A stretch of 9,717 nt of DNA from B33-G16 sp046498285. Lineage in GTDB: Bacteria > Desulfobacterota > DSM-4660 > Desulfatiglandales > B25-G16. This document shows positions 1 to 7,545 of this stretch, piece by piece. The stretch covers positions 1-9,717 of the forward strand of contig JAWOBA010000093.1 in NCBI GenBank assembly GCA_046498285.1. Reading direction: 5' to 3'. Each line of letters starts with the position of its first letter. The stretch's first letter is position 1. The notes under the pieces are model-generated. The model was given only the letters and a program-made list of their open reading frames with translations. It had not been told where the DNA came from and did not search any database. The position numbers were made by a program, and so were the translations under genes.

Positions 1-2
1 TT

Positions 3-134
3 GCCGCGGCGATGCGGGCCGACGGGCTCGGCATGGGCTGGATCCATTTCCGGGTGAACGCCAAACAGCTTCACAACGCTGTCCGCCGCCGCCTGCCCGA
101 AGGCGGGGTGATCGACCCCAAGCGGTACCGATAA
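3..134 (+). CDS. 3' end of an unidentified GC-rich gene (partial)
   Basis: An open frame enters from the left edge and stops at TAA 132-134, giving 43 residues that end in GVIDPKRYR. Nearly every codon ends in G or C, and the stretch is about 68% GC. That pattern is what a genuine coding frame of a GC-rich genome shows, and it is absent from the other two forward frames here. The peptide is basic near its end (RRRLPEGG, then DPKRYR). I do not recognise the family and no domain is visible in so short a piece. It abuts the decayed transposase tail that starts about 20 bases downstream in another frame. The sharp composition change suggests this is host sequence or an older segment next to a later insertion. 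Coding status is fairly likely; function is unknown. Confidence 0.5.
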   Translation, partial: AAAMRADGLGMGWIHFRVNAKQLHNAVRRRLPEGGVIDPKRYR

Positions 135-153
135 AAACCATATTCATCTGCTT

Positions 154-264
154 TGTGATGTCGCCACCGTTGGCGAACGAGCCAATCGGGACACCGTAGA
201 GCAATATGTCCAAAAGCAGGGTTACCCCAAAGCGGCACTCAGGGAGTTAAACCTGTTTGATTGA
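154..264 (+). pseudogene. C-terminal remnant of IS200/IS605-type transposase (TnpA, Y1 HUH family)
   Basis: Frame 1 reads DVATVGERANRDTVEQYVQK and ends at TGA 262-264. This resembles the end of IS200-type TnpA proteins, where a YFVATVG-like strand precedes a helix ending in EQYIxxQ. The catalytic HUH motif and tyrosine, which lie upstream in the family, are absent. No start codon or upstream coding in this frame is convincing, and a related reading (KPYSSAL) sits in another frame just before it, pointing to a frameshift. Only the tail of a 130-150-residue protein remains, so it cannot be active. A perfect hairpin follows immediately, the position where IS200/IS605 ends or REP-like elements carry their TnpA-recognised hairpins. 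The family call is pattern recognition over about 30 residues and is moderately uncertain. Confidence 0.45.
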
Positions 265-288
265 TACCCTGCAGCTTGCTGCAGGGTA
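265..288. repeat. Perfect 10-bp hairpin (REP-like / IS200 end, or transcription stop)
   Basis: TACCCTGCAG (265-274) and CTGCAGGGTA (279-288) are exact reverse complements around a CTTG tetraloop. No T-tract follows on either strand, so it is not a classic intrinsic terminator, although it lies just past the stop of the antiporter gene on the minus strand. Placed directly after the TnpA-like tail, it is better explained as a subterminal IS200/IS605 or REP-type hairpin. That identity is inferred. Confidence 0.6.
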
Positions 289-301
289 GTGGATTAGTCC
301 T

Positions 302-2458
302 CTATAATGGTTCCAGCTTCTTCAAATTGCTGATTGCCCCGGTCGTCCCAATAACAACCAGGCAATCCCCGGCCAACAAACGCTCTGCTGGATTTATCGT
401 TGTTACCTGATCCTTGGCTCGCCGGATTCCGACCAAAGTGACTCCATATTTTTGACGAAAACGGAGATCCACAATTGTTTGGCCTGAAAGTTTCGAATCA
501 TCGGCAACTCTGACTTCAGCGATTTCAAAACGATCTCCGTCCTTTGTATCTTTTCTCATTTTAAGCTGGTTGAGTACCCTTTCGGTGTCCTTTAATCCGT
601 CAGGAGGCCCCATGATGAGCAGGCGGTCCCCTGGAAAGATCCTAAAATCCGGCACCGGGTCATAATAAATCTGTCCACCCCGGCTGACAGCTAAAATTGA
701 TACCCCGACCCCCGGCCTTACAGGAATATCTCTAATAGTCTGCCCGACCACCGCAGCATCCGATAGAATACGCACTTCAAGAAACGAAATGGGCCAATTA
801 ATCGTTTCCGGCAGAAAATCCATTGCATAGGCCAAAGCATCGGCAGCTTTTTCCGATGCGTCGGCAAATGGTCGAAAAACCAAGTGGGCGCCCGCGTTTC
901 TAAAGTCTTCGGCCTCTTCCTCGTTCGTAGCGGTCAAAGCCAATTTGCAGGCGTATCCTCTTTTTTTAATATTGTTAACGAGAGGCAAATTCATCTCTTT
1001 TGATCTGACCGTGCTGATCAGCCATCGCGCCTTATTCAGCGGCAAGTGCTCATGCATCTCTGGGTCAGCCATGTCTCCATATAAAACGGGCACTCCTCGC
1101 TCACGCCATCTGTCCAGTGCGGCGGGGTCAAAATCAATGCCCAATATGACTTTATTTCGCCTTAAAAGGTACTCTGCAATCCCGCTTCCATATTTGCCCA
1201 AACCAACCAAAACAACATCTGCCGATGTTGTTTCCTTAAGGGTATCTATGGCGGCTTCCCGATATGGATTACGTCTCTCAAACACCTTCAAAGGGCCGGA
1301 AAGAAAATTGTAAAGCTGGCCAGAATACAGGATCATGTAAGTAGAGATGAAAATAGTTATAACCCCCACGAGGGTAATGAGGCCAACGGTTTCATTTGTA
1401 ATGTGGCCGATGCTCAACCCCAATGCCGCCACGATAAGGGAGAACTCACTAATTTGGGCCACCGTAAGCCCTGCGAGAAAACCCGTACGGCGTCGATAAC
1501 CCATTAATCCCATAATGACTAAAATAATCAAAGGGTTGCCGATGAGTACAAATAGAGAAAAAATAATCGATGCACCCACTTGCGAGCCCAATGTGGTCCA
1601 ATCCAAACGTGCTCCAAGGTCAATAAAGAAAAACACAATAAGAAAATCCCTGAGACTAGCAAGGCGCGTTCCAATAGAATTACGGTAATCAGTAGATGCA
1701 AGTGATATTCCGGCAAGAAATGCCCCTAATTCTTTGTTAAACCCAAGCAAATCGCTACCTGCGCTGAGGAAAACCGCCCACACAATCGCAAAAAGAGTCA
1801 ATAATTCCAGAGAGTGTGCGAGGCGTCTGGTCAGGTACGGAAGGACGTACTTCATCAGCAAAGCGACCATTCCCAGCAGCCCCAGACCTTTGGCGGCAAT
1901 AATCAGCGTCGAAACATAAGCCGACCCTTCTTCAGCAATTGATGATCCCAAGGTGGTCAAGCCGACCAAAGCTAAAATTGCAGCAATATCCTGAATAATT
2001 AGAAAGCCGATAGCGATTTGTCCATGGAGAGAATCGATTTCTTTTTTGTCAGACAGGAGTTTTACAATAATAATTGTACTTGAAAAAGTGAGTGCGACAG
2101 ACACATAGGCAGCAGTGAGGAACGACATATGCAGGGTTATGGCGATCGCGAACCCGATTATGGACGTAAAAATAATCTGCCCCAATCCTGTAGCCAAAGC
2201 GACCGGGCCCGTGGTGCGGATCAGGTGCAGATCGAGCTTGAGGCCGACGATAAATAGTAGAAGAGCAATGCCGATATGTGCCAGCAATTCGATCTGATCA
2301 TAGCTGTGTATGATTTCTAAACATGAGGGGCCAGCTATGATGCCAGTTGCAAGAAACATAATTATCAAAGGTTGCCGCAATTTTTGCCCGACGATTCCAA
2401 AGAGGATTGCAAGGCTCAAAATGGCGGCGATTTCCACAAATGTGTTTCCGTCTATCAT
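302..2458 (-). CDS. CPA2 (Kef-type) cation:proton antiporter with TrkA-N and two TrkA-C domains
   Basis: This 718-residue inner-membrane protein should exchange K+ or Na+ for H+ under control of a cytoplasmic regulatory region. Residues 1-390 form a hydrophobic Na+/H+-exchanger domain with many membrane segments. It carries the Kef-style Gln-Asp pair (Q156-D157 in IIQDIAAI), the counterpart of the ion-binding acidic pair of other antiporters, and the GAFLAGISLA stretch (245-254). Residues 414-530 form a Rossmann TrkA-N/RCK domain with the nucleotide-binding GLGKYG (419-424). Two TrkA-C-like domains follow at about 558-630 and 645-718, more than the single or absent TrkA-C of E. coli KefB, KefC and YbaL. 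The ATG is preceded by AGGAG 9 bases upstream. Nothing suggests damage. No partner is adjacent, and the nearest downstream object is the hairpin at 265-288. The transported ion cannot be read from sequence. Confidence 0.93.
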   Translation of the reverse strand: MIDGNTFVEIAAILSLAILFGIVGQKLRQPLIIMFLATGIIAGPSCLEIIHSYDQIELLAHIGIALLLFIVGLKLDLHLIRTTGPVALATGLGQIIFTSIIGFAIAITLHMSFLTAAYVSVALTFSSTIIIVKLLSDKKEIDSLHGQIAIGFLIIQDIAAILALVGLTTLGSSIAEEGSAYVSTLIIAAKGLGLLGMVALLMKYVLPYLTRRLAHSLELLTLFAIVWAVFLSAGSDLLGFNKELGAFLAGISLASTDYRNSIGTRLASLRDFLIVFFFIDLGARLDWTTLGSQVGASIIFSLFVLIGNPLIILVIMGLMGYRRRTGFLAGLTVAQISEFSLIVAALGLSIGHITNETVGLITLVGVITIFISTYMILYSGQLYNFLSGPLKVFERRNPYREAAIDTLKETTSADVVLVGLGKYGSGIAEYLLRRNKVILGIDFDPAALDRWRERGVPVLYGDMADPEMHEHLPLNKARWLISTVRSKEMNLPLVNNIKKRGYACKLALTATNEEEAEDFRNAGAHLVFRPFADASEKAADALAYAMDFLPETINWPISFLEVRILSDAAVVGQTIRDIPVRPGVGVSILAVSRGGQIYYDPVPDFRIFPGDRLLIMGPPDGLKDTERVLNQLKMRKDTKDGDRFEIAEVRVADDSKLSGQTIVDLRFRQKYGVTLVGIRRAKDQVTTINPAERLLAGDCLVVIGTTGAISNLKKLEPL

Positions 2459-2631
2459 TCTATGCAGCTCCTTTGTCGCTAGATGGTGTTATCTAACTGA
2501 TATCTCTAAGCCGCGTTGCTTTTTGGCTTTGGCTTGATGGATTTTATACTGTTTCCGAATCTATATACCTTCTGATAGGAGGCAGCGCTAAGCACTATTT
2601 AATGCGTCTCAGGCTTATAAATAGCATGGAA

Positions 2632-2662
2632 AGGCAAACTTGATCAACCCTTTGGTTTGCCT
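2632..2662. repeat. Inverted repeat upstream of the IS3 remnant
   Basis: AGGCAAAC (2632-2639) and GTTTGCCT (2655-2662) are exact reverse complements 15 bases apart, 25 bases before the orfA ATG. It could form a stem in the leader of the transposase gene or lie near the lost left end of the element. I found no matching copy downstream, so it is not shown to be the IS terminal repeat. Confidence 0.4.
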
Positions 2663-2686
2663 GTAAAATAGAGAGAAGGGAGGATC

Positions 2687-2908
2687 ATGATGAAAGAGAA
2701 GGACAGCGATATTAGAAAGGGAAAACATTTGGCCACAGAGGAGAAGTATCAGATATTTATTGAGGTAACCATAGCCAAGTCTAAATACAATAGAGGAATA
2801 CGTAATATCTTGAGGAGATGGTCTATAGACCCCAGTAATCTAACACGAATCAAAAGAACACCGGGAGAGGGAGCCATCAGTTCCTTTAAGGAAAAAAAGG
2901 GCAGTTAA
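2687..2908 (+). pseudogene. IS3-family OrfA remnant (HTH part)
   Basis: The 73-residue frame contains LATEEKYQIFIE, ILRRWSIDPSNLTRIKR and EGAI. This matches the OrfA pattern of IS3-family elements (AEEKWQIFxE, ILRRxGxxxxDLxRIR, EGAL), a DNA-binding helix-turn-helix subunit. AGGAT sits just before the ATG, so the frame could still be translated. It is shorter than a normal OrfA of about 90-120 residues because TAA 2906-2908 interrupts it. The same frame then runs directly into the middle of the OrfB integrase domain, which normally lies in a different frame. The rest of OrfA and the OrfB N-terminus have therefore been deleted. The peptide may be expressed but cannot support transposition. Confidence 0.65.
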
Positions 2909-3249
2909 TGGGAAAACAGAGAGGAGATTAAACCTAAAGGTGCTAATCAGAGATGGAGCTGGGATCTAACCTATATTGTCCTGGTACCTATCTTTGTCTA
3001 TATGTTTGCCATTATCGATGTTTATAGTAGAAAGATTATTATCCGCTGACATCTTGGCCTCAATGCCAGGCTTGATTCCGTGAAAAAGGCATGGGATAAT
3101 GCCTTGATACATGAAGGGTTACCTGGTGTAAAAGACACCATGGTTCTATCGGATATGTAACCCATGAACAGAAACATATTGGACAGGCAGATACTATCCT
3201 TAAGGCCCGGACTCAAAGAAGACATCAGGCAAGGGTACAAAAGAGTTAA
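2909..3249 (+). pseudogene. IS3-family OrfB (DDE transposase) remnant with in-frame stops
   Basis: Frame 2 reads ANQRWSWDLTYI, then FAIIDVYSRKII and HLGLNARLDSVKKAWDNALI, then VKDTMVLSD. This is the rve integrase core of IS3 transposases: the first catalytic Asp is in WDLTY, and the second is the Asp of the normally SDNGPQ motif. TGA 3047-3049 replaces the Trp expected in GWHLG, and TAA 3158-3160 falls inside the SDNGPQ site, leaving SDM-stop-PM. The region carrying the third catalytic residue, Glu, is missing. A basic tail, ADTILKARTQRRHQARVQKS, then appears in frame 1 and ends at TAA 3247-3249, like OrfB C-termini, so a deletion and frameshift join the two pieces. The gene is certainly non-functional. 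Confidence 0.75.
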
Positions 3250-3594
3250 ATTTAACCGTAACCAGATCTGTCTGTATGAAGATTCCTGCGGGTAGACGAG
3301 GCTGGATGGGCTAAGGCTGCATGAAAATAATGCTTCCACCTATTCGTATTTTGGTGTTGATAATTCAGAAAGAAGATCAGTTTGTTATGTGGCTTGTATT
3401 TCATTGGCCACCTCAATCAAATGCCGAAGCACAGATCCATAAGCCGACAGGCAGGAGCAGCAGATAAGGTCCAGTCTCAGGGTAAATATACAGTCGAGTA
3501 GTCCCAAGGGACTCACTGTCCGGGAGGAGGTTAATCTTTACACTTATGCCAATTAAGGAGGCCGTTGATTTTACTCAATCTTCTACTACAAATA
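3250..3594. other. 345-base gap with no recognisable gene
   Basis: This lies between the IS3 remnant and the stop of the ATPase gene. Short open stretches exist in all plus frames, for example one ending SSPKGLTVREEVNLYTYAN, but none has a start, a ribosome site and a familiar motif together. A small palindrome, AGTCCC-AA-GGGACT (about 3500-3513), has too short a loop for a stable hairpin and is not followed by a T-tract in the ATPase direction. No terminator for the ATPase gene is evident. It is probably debris of earlier insertions. Confidence 0.4.
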
Positions 3595-6285
3595 TTATTG
3601 TAGTTTTATTCCGAAGAGCTTTAATAATTGCCCAACCACTAAAGGGAATAAACTTGAACCGAGAACAAGTAGCCACCCATTTAAGTCTGGTCGATGTGTA
3701 CTAAGTATATTTGCTACTACAGGTATATATATTGCCACAAATAGCAGAACAAGACAGATTAAGAGTGCTGTCCAAACGAATTTGTTTTTTGTTATTTCAT
3801 TGATGAACAAGCTGGAATCGGCACTCCGCATATTAAAAACATGCCAAAGCCTTGAAAATCCCAAAGTCAGAAACGCGATAGTGATTGCTTCTTCCTTGCT
3901 TGTACCTAAAACGCTTTGAGCGACAGTAAAAGATGTAAGAATTGAAACCGCGATAACAATTCCGAAGAGCCAGATGAAAAGCCAGCCTTTTTTATTTAAG
4001 ATTGGTTCTTTCGGATTTCTGGGTGAATGATACATTATATTTTTTTCACTGCCGCCCATACCGACTGCAAGAGCAGGAAAAACATCAATACCGAAATTTA
4101 AGAATAGAATCTGCAGCGGGTATAAAGGAAGTTCAGCAATCGCGAGGAATGCTGCCGCAACCGCAAGTATCTCACCCACATTACCCGAAAGTAGATAAAG
4201 AACAAACTTCCTTATATTTTTGAAAATTGTTCTTCCTTGTTCAATTGCAGCAACTATAGAAGAAAGCGAATCATCCCTTAATATCATATCTGCAGCATCT
4301 TTTGCGACCTGTGTACCGTGTTTGCCCATTGCAATGCCAATATCGGCTTTTTTAAGTGCAGGTGCATCATTTACGCCGTCACCGGTCATTGCAACTATGT
4401 TTCCCTGTTTTTGATGAAGTGATATTAAACCTAGTTTTTGTTTCGGAGTTACTCTTGCAAATATTTTTTCTTTCGATAATTCATCTATTCTTTCTTCATT
4501 TAGTTCATCAATATTTTTTAAATCTTTCCCTGAAGAATATTTCCCATCTTTTACTTCGATGAGTTCAATACTTTCGGCAATTTGTTGTGCAGTTGAAGGA
4601 TGATCCCCGGTAACCATTATTAATTCAATATTTGCATCTTTACATGTGCGTATAGCTTCTTTAACTCCTTTGCGAGGAGGATCCAATAATCCTGCCAATC
4701 CAATAAATGTCATTTTATCGTAAGGATCATCTTCCGTTGAAGAAGTATGGTTCATTGCAAGGGCTAAAGTTCTTAAACCTTCTTGTGCCAATTGTTCGTT
4801 CTTTTCAGTCCAATTCTTTTTGTCATCTTCATTAAAATCTTTTTTTCCTTCTGGTGTTATTATCGATGTACAAGAGTTGGTAACTTTTTCAGGCGCACCT
4901 TTAATGGCAGCTTTAAAATGATTGTTGCTTTTATGGAACGTTGCCATCATCATAGTATCTGTATCAAAGGCGATCTCTCTTTCTTCGGGATACTTTTCCA
5001 TCAACTCACTTGGTTTTATACCGGCTTTTGCACCGGCAACCAGTAGTGCAACTTCAAGTGGGTCTCCGATCGAATCGGCTTCTCCATCGGGAAGAGATGC
5101 ATTGTTGCATAGAACACCAATTTGCAGTGCTAAGCGTAAAGTTTCATGGTTATCAATATTTAGACTATTTTCGTCTCGTTTAAATTTACCTTCCGTATGA
5201 TAACCTTCACCCGTAATTTCAACTGAGCCATCTGCTAATAACAGCTTGCTCAAGGTCATTTTGTTTTCCGTAAGTGTTCCTGTTTTATCAACACAAATAA
5301 GGCTAGTAGCGCCTAAAGTTTCAACCGAGGAGAGCCGGTTAATAAGCGTATTTTTTTTAGCCATAATCATCATACCGCGCGCCAGTGCAACAGTTGCGAC
5401 AATCGGCAGTCCTTCCGGTATAGCGGCAATCGCAAGCGCTACCGCAGTTTCAATCATCAGGATAAGCTCTTTGCCTCGAACGAATCCAATAACTCCCACT
5501 GCAATTGCTAAACTAATTGTAAGCCAAATTAATTTTTTACCTAATTCATCGAGTCTCTTTTCAAGAGGAGTAGTTTCCTCCTCCGCTTCTTCTACAAGTT
5601 CAGATATTTTACCAAGTTGGGTATTCATACCGGTTGAGATAACAATACCTTCACCAGATCCTTTTGTTACCGCACAACCGTTGAATAACATATTTTTTCT
5701 GTCTGCTAATTCGGTCTCCGGTTCAATTTCATCAGTTGATTTTGCAACCGGTATAGATTCCCCGGTTAAAGATGATTCATCTGCCTGAAGCTTGTTGGAT
5801 TCGATCAACCTGATATCGGCACTTATTACATCACCTCCTTCAATAATCACGATATCACCTGGAACAAGGTCATCAGCTCTTATTGCTTTCGCTTCACCAT
5901 TCCGTTTAACTTTTGCTTTAACCTTGGTAAGTTTCTTCAAGCCCTCCATCGATTTGACAGCTTTGAATTCGGTGAAGAATCCCATAACTCCGTTAACCAC
6001 AACAACTGCAAGAATTGCGAATCCTTCGATGGTTTGATTGAATAGAAATGAGATTACTACGGCACCAAGAAGAATGATCACAATCAAACTGTTGAACTGA
6101 TCAATGAGTATTTTCCAAATACTTTTGGTTTCAGATTCATTTAATTTGTTTCTACCGTATTCATTTCTTCTCTTTTTTACTTCAGCGGATGATAAGCCTT
6201 TTTCATTCTTGACCTCTAGTTTACAGAGAATATCATCTGTTGATTCTGCCCAGGGTTTACCAATGTTGTATTTTGTCATAAGCAT
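3595..6285 (-). CDS. P2-type cation-transporting ATPase (Ca2+ pump-like)
   Basis: This membrane pump, 896 residues from the ATG at 6285, should use ATP to move a cation, most likely Ca2+, out of the cytoplasm. In order: a cation-ATPase N-terminal domain (about 10-70), the first helix pair, an actuator domain with TGES (174-177), M4 with IPEGLP (Glu291), phosphorylation motif DKTGTLT (Asp333), nucleotide-binding KGAPEK (from 462), hinge TGDGVNDAP (from 634), and six C-terminal helices. SERCA ligand equivalents are kept: Glu291 (E309), Asn702 and Glu705 (N768, E771), Asn730 and Asp734 (N796, D800). Ile733 replaces T799, so ion choice or stoichiometry may differ. A TTG at 6309 with GGAG 9 bases upstream, and an ATG at 6300, extend the frame by up to 8 codons. 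I prefer 6285 because those bases also encode the glycosylase zinc finger and the ATG overlaps its stop (TGATG). The gene is intact and AT-rich. Confidence 0.92.
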   Translation of the reverse strand: MLMTKYNIGKPWAESTDDILCKLEVKNEKGLSSAEVKKRRNEYGRNKLNESETKSIWKILIDQFNSLIVIILLGAVVISFLFNQTIEGFAILAVVVVNGVMGFFTEFKAVKSMEGLKKLTKVKAKVKRNGEAKAIRADDLVPGDIVIIEGGDVISADIRLIESNKLQADESSLTGESIPVAKSTDEIEPETELADRKNMLFNGCAVTKGSGEGIVISTGMNTQLGKISELVEEAEEETTPLEKRLDELGKKLIWLTISLAIAVGVIGFVRGKELILMIETAVALAIAAIPEGLPIVATVALARGMMIMAKKNTLINRLSSVETLGATSLICVDKTGTLTENKMTLSKLLLADGSVEITGEGYHTEGKFKRDENSLNIDNHETLRLALQIGVLCNNASLPDGEADSIGDPLEVALLVAGAKAGIKPSELMEKYPEEREIAFDTDTMMMATFHKSNNHFKAAIKGAPEKVTNSCTSIITPEGKKDFNEDDKKNWTEKNEQLAQEGLRTLALAMNHTSSTEDDPYDKMTFIGLAGLLDPPRKGVKEAIRTCKDANIELIMVTGDHPSTAQQIAESIELIEVKDGKYSSGKDLKNIDELNEERIDELSKEKIFARVTPKQKLGLISLHQKQGNIVAMTGDGVNDAPALKKADIGIAMGKHGTQVAKDAADMILRDDSLSSIVAAIEQGRTIFKNIRKFVLYLLSGNVGEILAVAAAFLAIAELPLYPLQILFLNFGIDVFPALAVGMGGSEKNIMYHSPRNPKEPILNKKGWLFIWLFGIVIAVSILTSFTVAQSVLGTSKEEAITIAFLTLGFSRLWHVFNMRSADSSLFINEITKNKFVWTALLICLVLLFVAIYIPVVANILSTHRPDLNGWLLVLGSSLFPLVVGQLLKLFGIKLQ

Positions 6286-6287
6286 CA
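6283..6287 (-). promoter_or_regulatory. TGATG stop-start overlap deciding the ATPase start
   Basis: Read on the minus strand, the glycosylase stop TGA (6287-6285) shares its last base with an ATG (6285-6283) in the ATPase frame. Such a one-base overlap is typical of translationally coupled operon genes. Because the upstream gene now carries an internal stop, ribosomes would no longer arrive from it. The alternative TTG at 6309 with its own GGAG (6319-6322) may therefore matter more today. Confidence 0.5.
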
Positions 6288-6662
6288 CATTTTCCGGCAT
6301 GTCGGACAAATATATGTTCTCCGTCTGTTTACGGCAATCTTTTTTATGGTTCCTTTACAAACAGGGCAATCCCGGTTTCCCTTAGGCTCTGCGAGCAGAT
6401 AGTCCTTCGGCAGATTTTTGGGTTGTACATGGTGCCTGATAAGAATTTACAATACCTGCTGCATGGTTTTGTAAAGTGATTGTAAGCGTTCGGCGTCGAG
6501 CTTGCCTTCGTGAAACCAATCCTGGTGCGAAAAGCGATTTCTGGTGACTTTGGCCAGCATAGGATAGGTCCACCCGGGCTGCAAGCATCTTATTTCCCTA
6601 AGTAAATATTGAATTCCGGACTCTTTTTCTGTTGTAAAAGTCGAGTTGGATAGTACGTTAAA
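6285..6662 (-). pseudogene. C-terminal remnant of a Fpg/Nei-family DNA glycosylase (MutM-like)
   Basis: This frame is hidden by an internal stop. After TAA 6447-6449 it reads NLPKDYLLAEPKGNRDCPVC, then KGTIKKIAVNRRRTYI, then CPTCRKM and stops at 6285. The C-X2-C-X16-C-X2-C spacing with a basic hairpin is the Fpg/Nei zinc finger, which binds DNA during excision of oxidised bases. Upstream of the stop the same frame continues as KLDAERLQSLYKTMQQVL, similar to the helix after the H2TH motif. The catalytic N-terminus (Pro-Glu) and most of the core are absent: the frame opens only at 6662, a few bases from the neighbouring isomerase gene, so a deletion probably removed about two thirds of a 270-residue protein. 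The zinc-finger identity is strong; the extent of homology upstream of about 6520 is uncertain. The gene was probably once cotranscribed with the ATPase. Confidence 0.7.
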
Positions 6663-6668
6663 CTAATT

Positions 6669-7415
6669 TTAAAATTTTTTAGCCGCTTCAGTAAGCAGTG
6701 CCTGAACTGGTTTGCTGAACCAGCAGTCGAGGAAGTTTTCATTTTTTGATTTATAGTATTTTTCATAAGTTAACCGAATTACATCGATACGATTAGCCTT
6801 GATCGTGCTAAACGCTGCCCGGGGAAGGGCAGCTAGTTCAGAGATTTTTTTCACTGCGTGGTCTTCCAGTTCTTCCTGAGGCACTATTTCATCGACGAGT
6901 CCAATTTTCTCTGCCTCGGATAATGCTATGAACTTACCATGGTAGAGGATTTCGGTTGCAGTTCGGTCACCAACAATTTGCCGCAGTATCAGGTCGGCCA
7001 GATAAGGCACGGGAACGCCTAATTTTATCTCATTTAGCCCAATTAGCTTGTTCCCGGATGCTGCAAAACGGTAATCACAAGTCAAGGCAAGGATATTGCC
7101 ACCGGCAATGGCATGACCTGCTATGGCACAGGCGGTGGGAAGCGGCAATGTAAATAGGTTGAAGGCTACCTGATTAAATTCATAAAAAAATCTGGTCATT
7201 CCAGTCCTATCCAATTTAAGTAGTCTCGGCAAATCAAAACCGATGCAAAAAAACTTGGCGCCCCCGGCCAAAATTATGCCTTGAAATTCACTTTTGACCT
7301 GGGTTAATGCCGAGGACAAATCATTTACTACTTCCGGGCTCAAAGCATTGGTTACTTCGTTGTTCAACCGCATGATTGCCACGTTTTCGCGGCTCTCAAT
7401 TTTTACATATGTCAT
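6669..7415 (-). CDS. Crotonase-family protein, probable delta3-delta2-enoyl-CoA isomerase
   Basis: This 248-residue soluble enzyme has a full crotonase fold. The oxyanion-hole segments are FFCIGFDL (55-62) and AIAGHAIAGGN (97-107). The residue matching enoyl-CoA hydratase Glu144 is Ile108, whereas the Glu164 equivalent is kept as Glu129 in LIGLNEIKLG (124-133). A single acidic residue together with an IGLNE motif is the pattern of mitochondrial-type ECI1 isomerases, which shift double bonds in unsaturated acyl-CoAs during beta-oxidation; hydratases need both glutamates. So isomerase is favoured over hydratase, by family knowledge rather than proof. The ATG has AAGGAG 7 bases upstream. No other fatty-acid gene is nearby, so its pathway cannot be read from context. 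Just downstream on the same strand are the glycosylase remnant and the ATPase gene. Confidence 0.85.
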   Translation of the reverse strand: MTYVKIESRENVAIMRLNNEVTNALSPEVVNDLSSALTQVKSEFQGIILAGGAKFFCIGFDLPRLLKLDRTGMTRFFYEFNQVAFNLFTLPLPTACAIAGHAIAGGNILALTCDYRFAASGNKLIGLNEIKLGVPVPYLADLILRQIVGDRTATEILYHGKFIALSEAEKIGLVDEIVPQEELEDHAVKKISELAALPRAAFSTIKANRIDVIRLTYEKYYKSKNENFLDCWFSKPVQALLTEAAKKF

Positions 7416-7545
7416 CGATTTCTCCTTATCCTAAAAAAATGCGAAATGTCCCAATTCAATGAGGGCGTAATCCTCCGTATAAATACAGACGGTAAAAGCT
7501 GGCGTTTTTTCTGCTGCTTATATGGATGTTATGCGAAATCACTCT

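Larger units (their letters stand above)
2632..3249 (+). mobile_element. Decayed IS3-family insertion sequence
   Basis: An orfA-like reading frame and the DDE-integrase part of orfB occur in order on the plus strand within about 620 bases, roughly half the usual 1.2-1.5 kb. The missing parts are the start of orfB and the stretch between the second catalytic Asp and the basic tail. Both element ends are uncertain: I could not match terminal inverted repeats or a target duplication. The element lies between the antiporter gene and the end of the P-type ATPase gene without interrupting either. Confidence 0.7.

Noticed and set aside
945..1313. Plus-strand 122-codon open frame
   Set aside because: Antisense to the TrkA-N region of the antiporter; no ribosome site or motif.
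3022..3339. Minus-strand 105-codon open frame
   Set aside because: Antisense shadow of the IS3 orfB remnant, whose integrase motifs are on the plus strand.
3500..3513. AGTCCC-AA-GGGACT as ATPase terminator
   Set aside because: Loop of two bases is too short for a stable hairpin, and no T-tract follows on the minus strand.
5246..5788. Plus-strand 180-codon open frame
   Set aside because: It lies wholly antisense to the ATPase gene, whose conserved motifs fix the minus strand; its Ser/Ile-rich translation matches no family.
6382..6588. Minus-strand 68-codon open frame
   Set aside because: Wrong frame: the zinc finger and helix motifs of the glycosylase remnant are in the neighbouring frame of the same strand.
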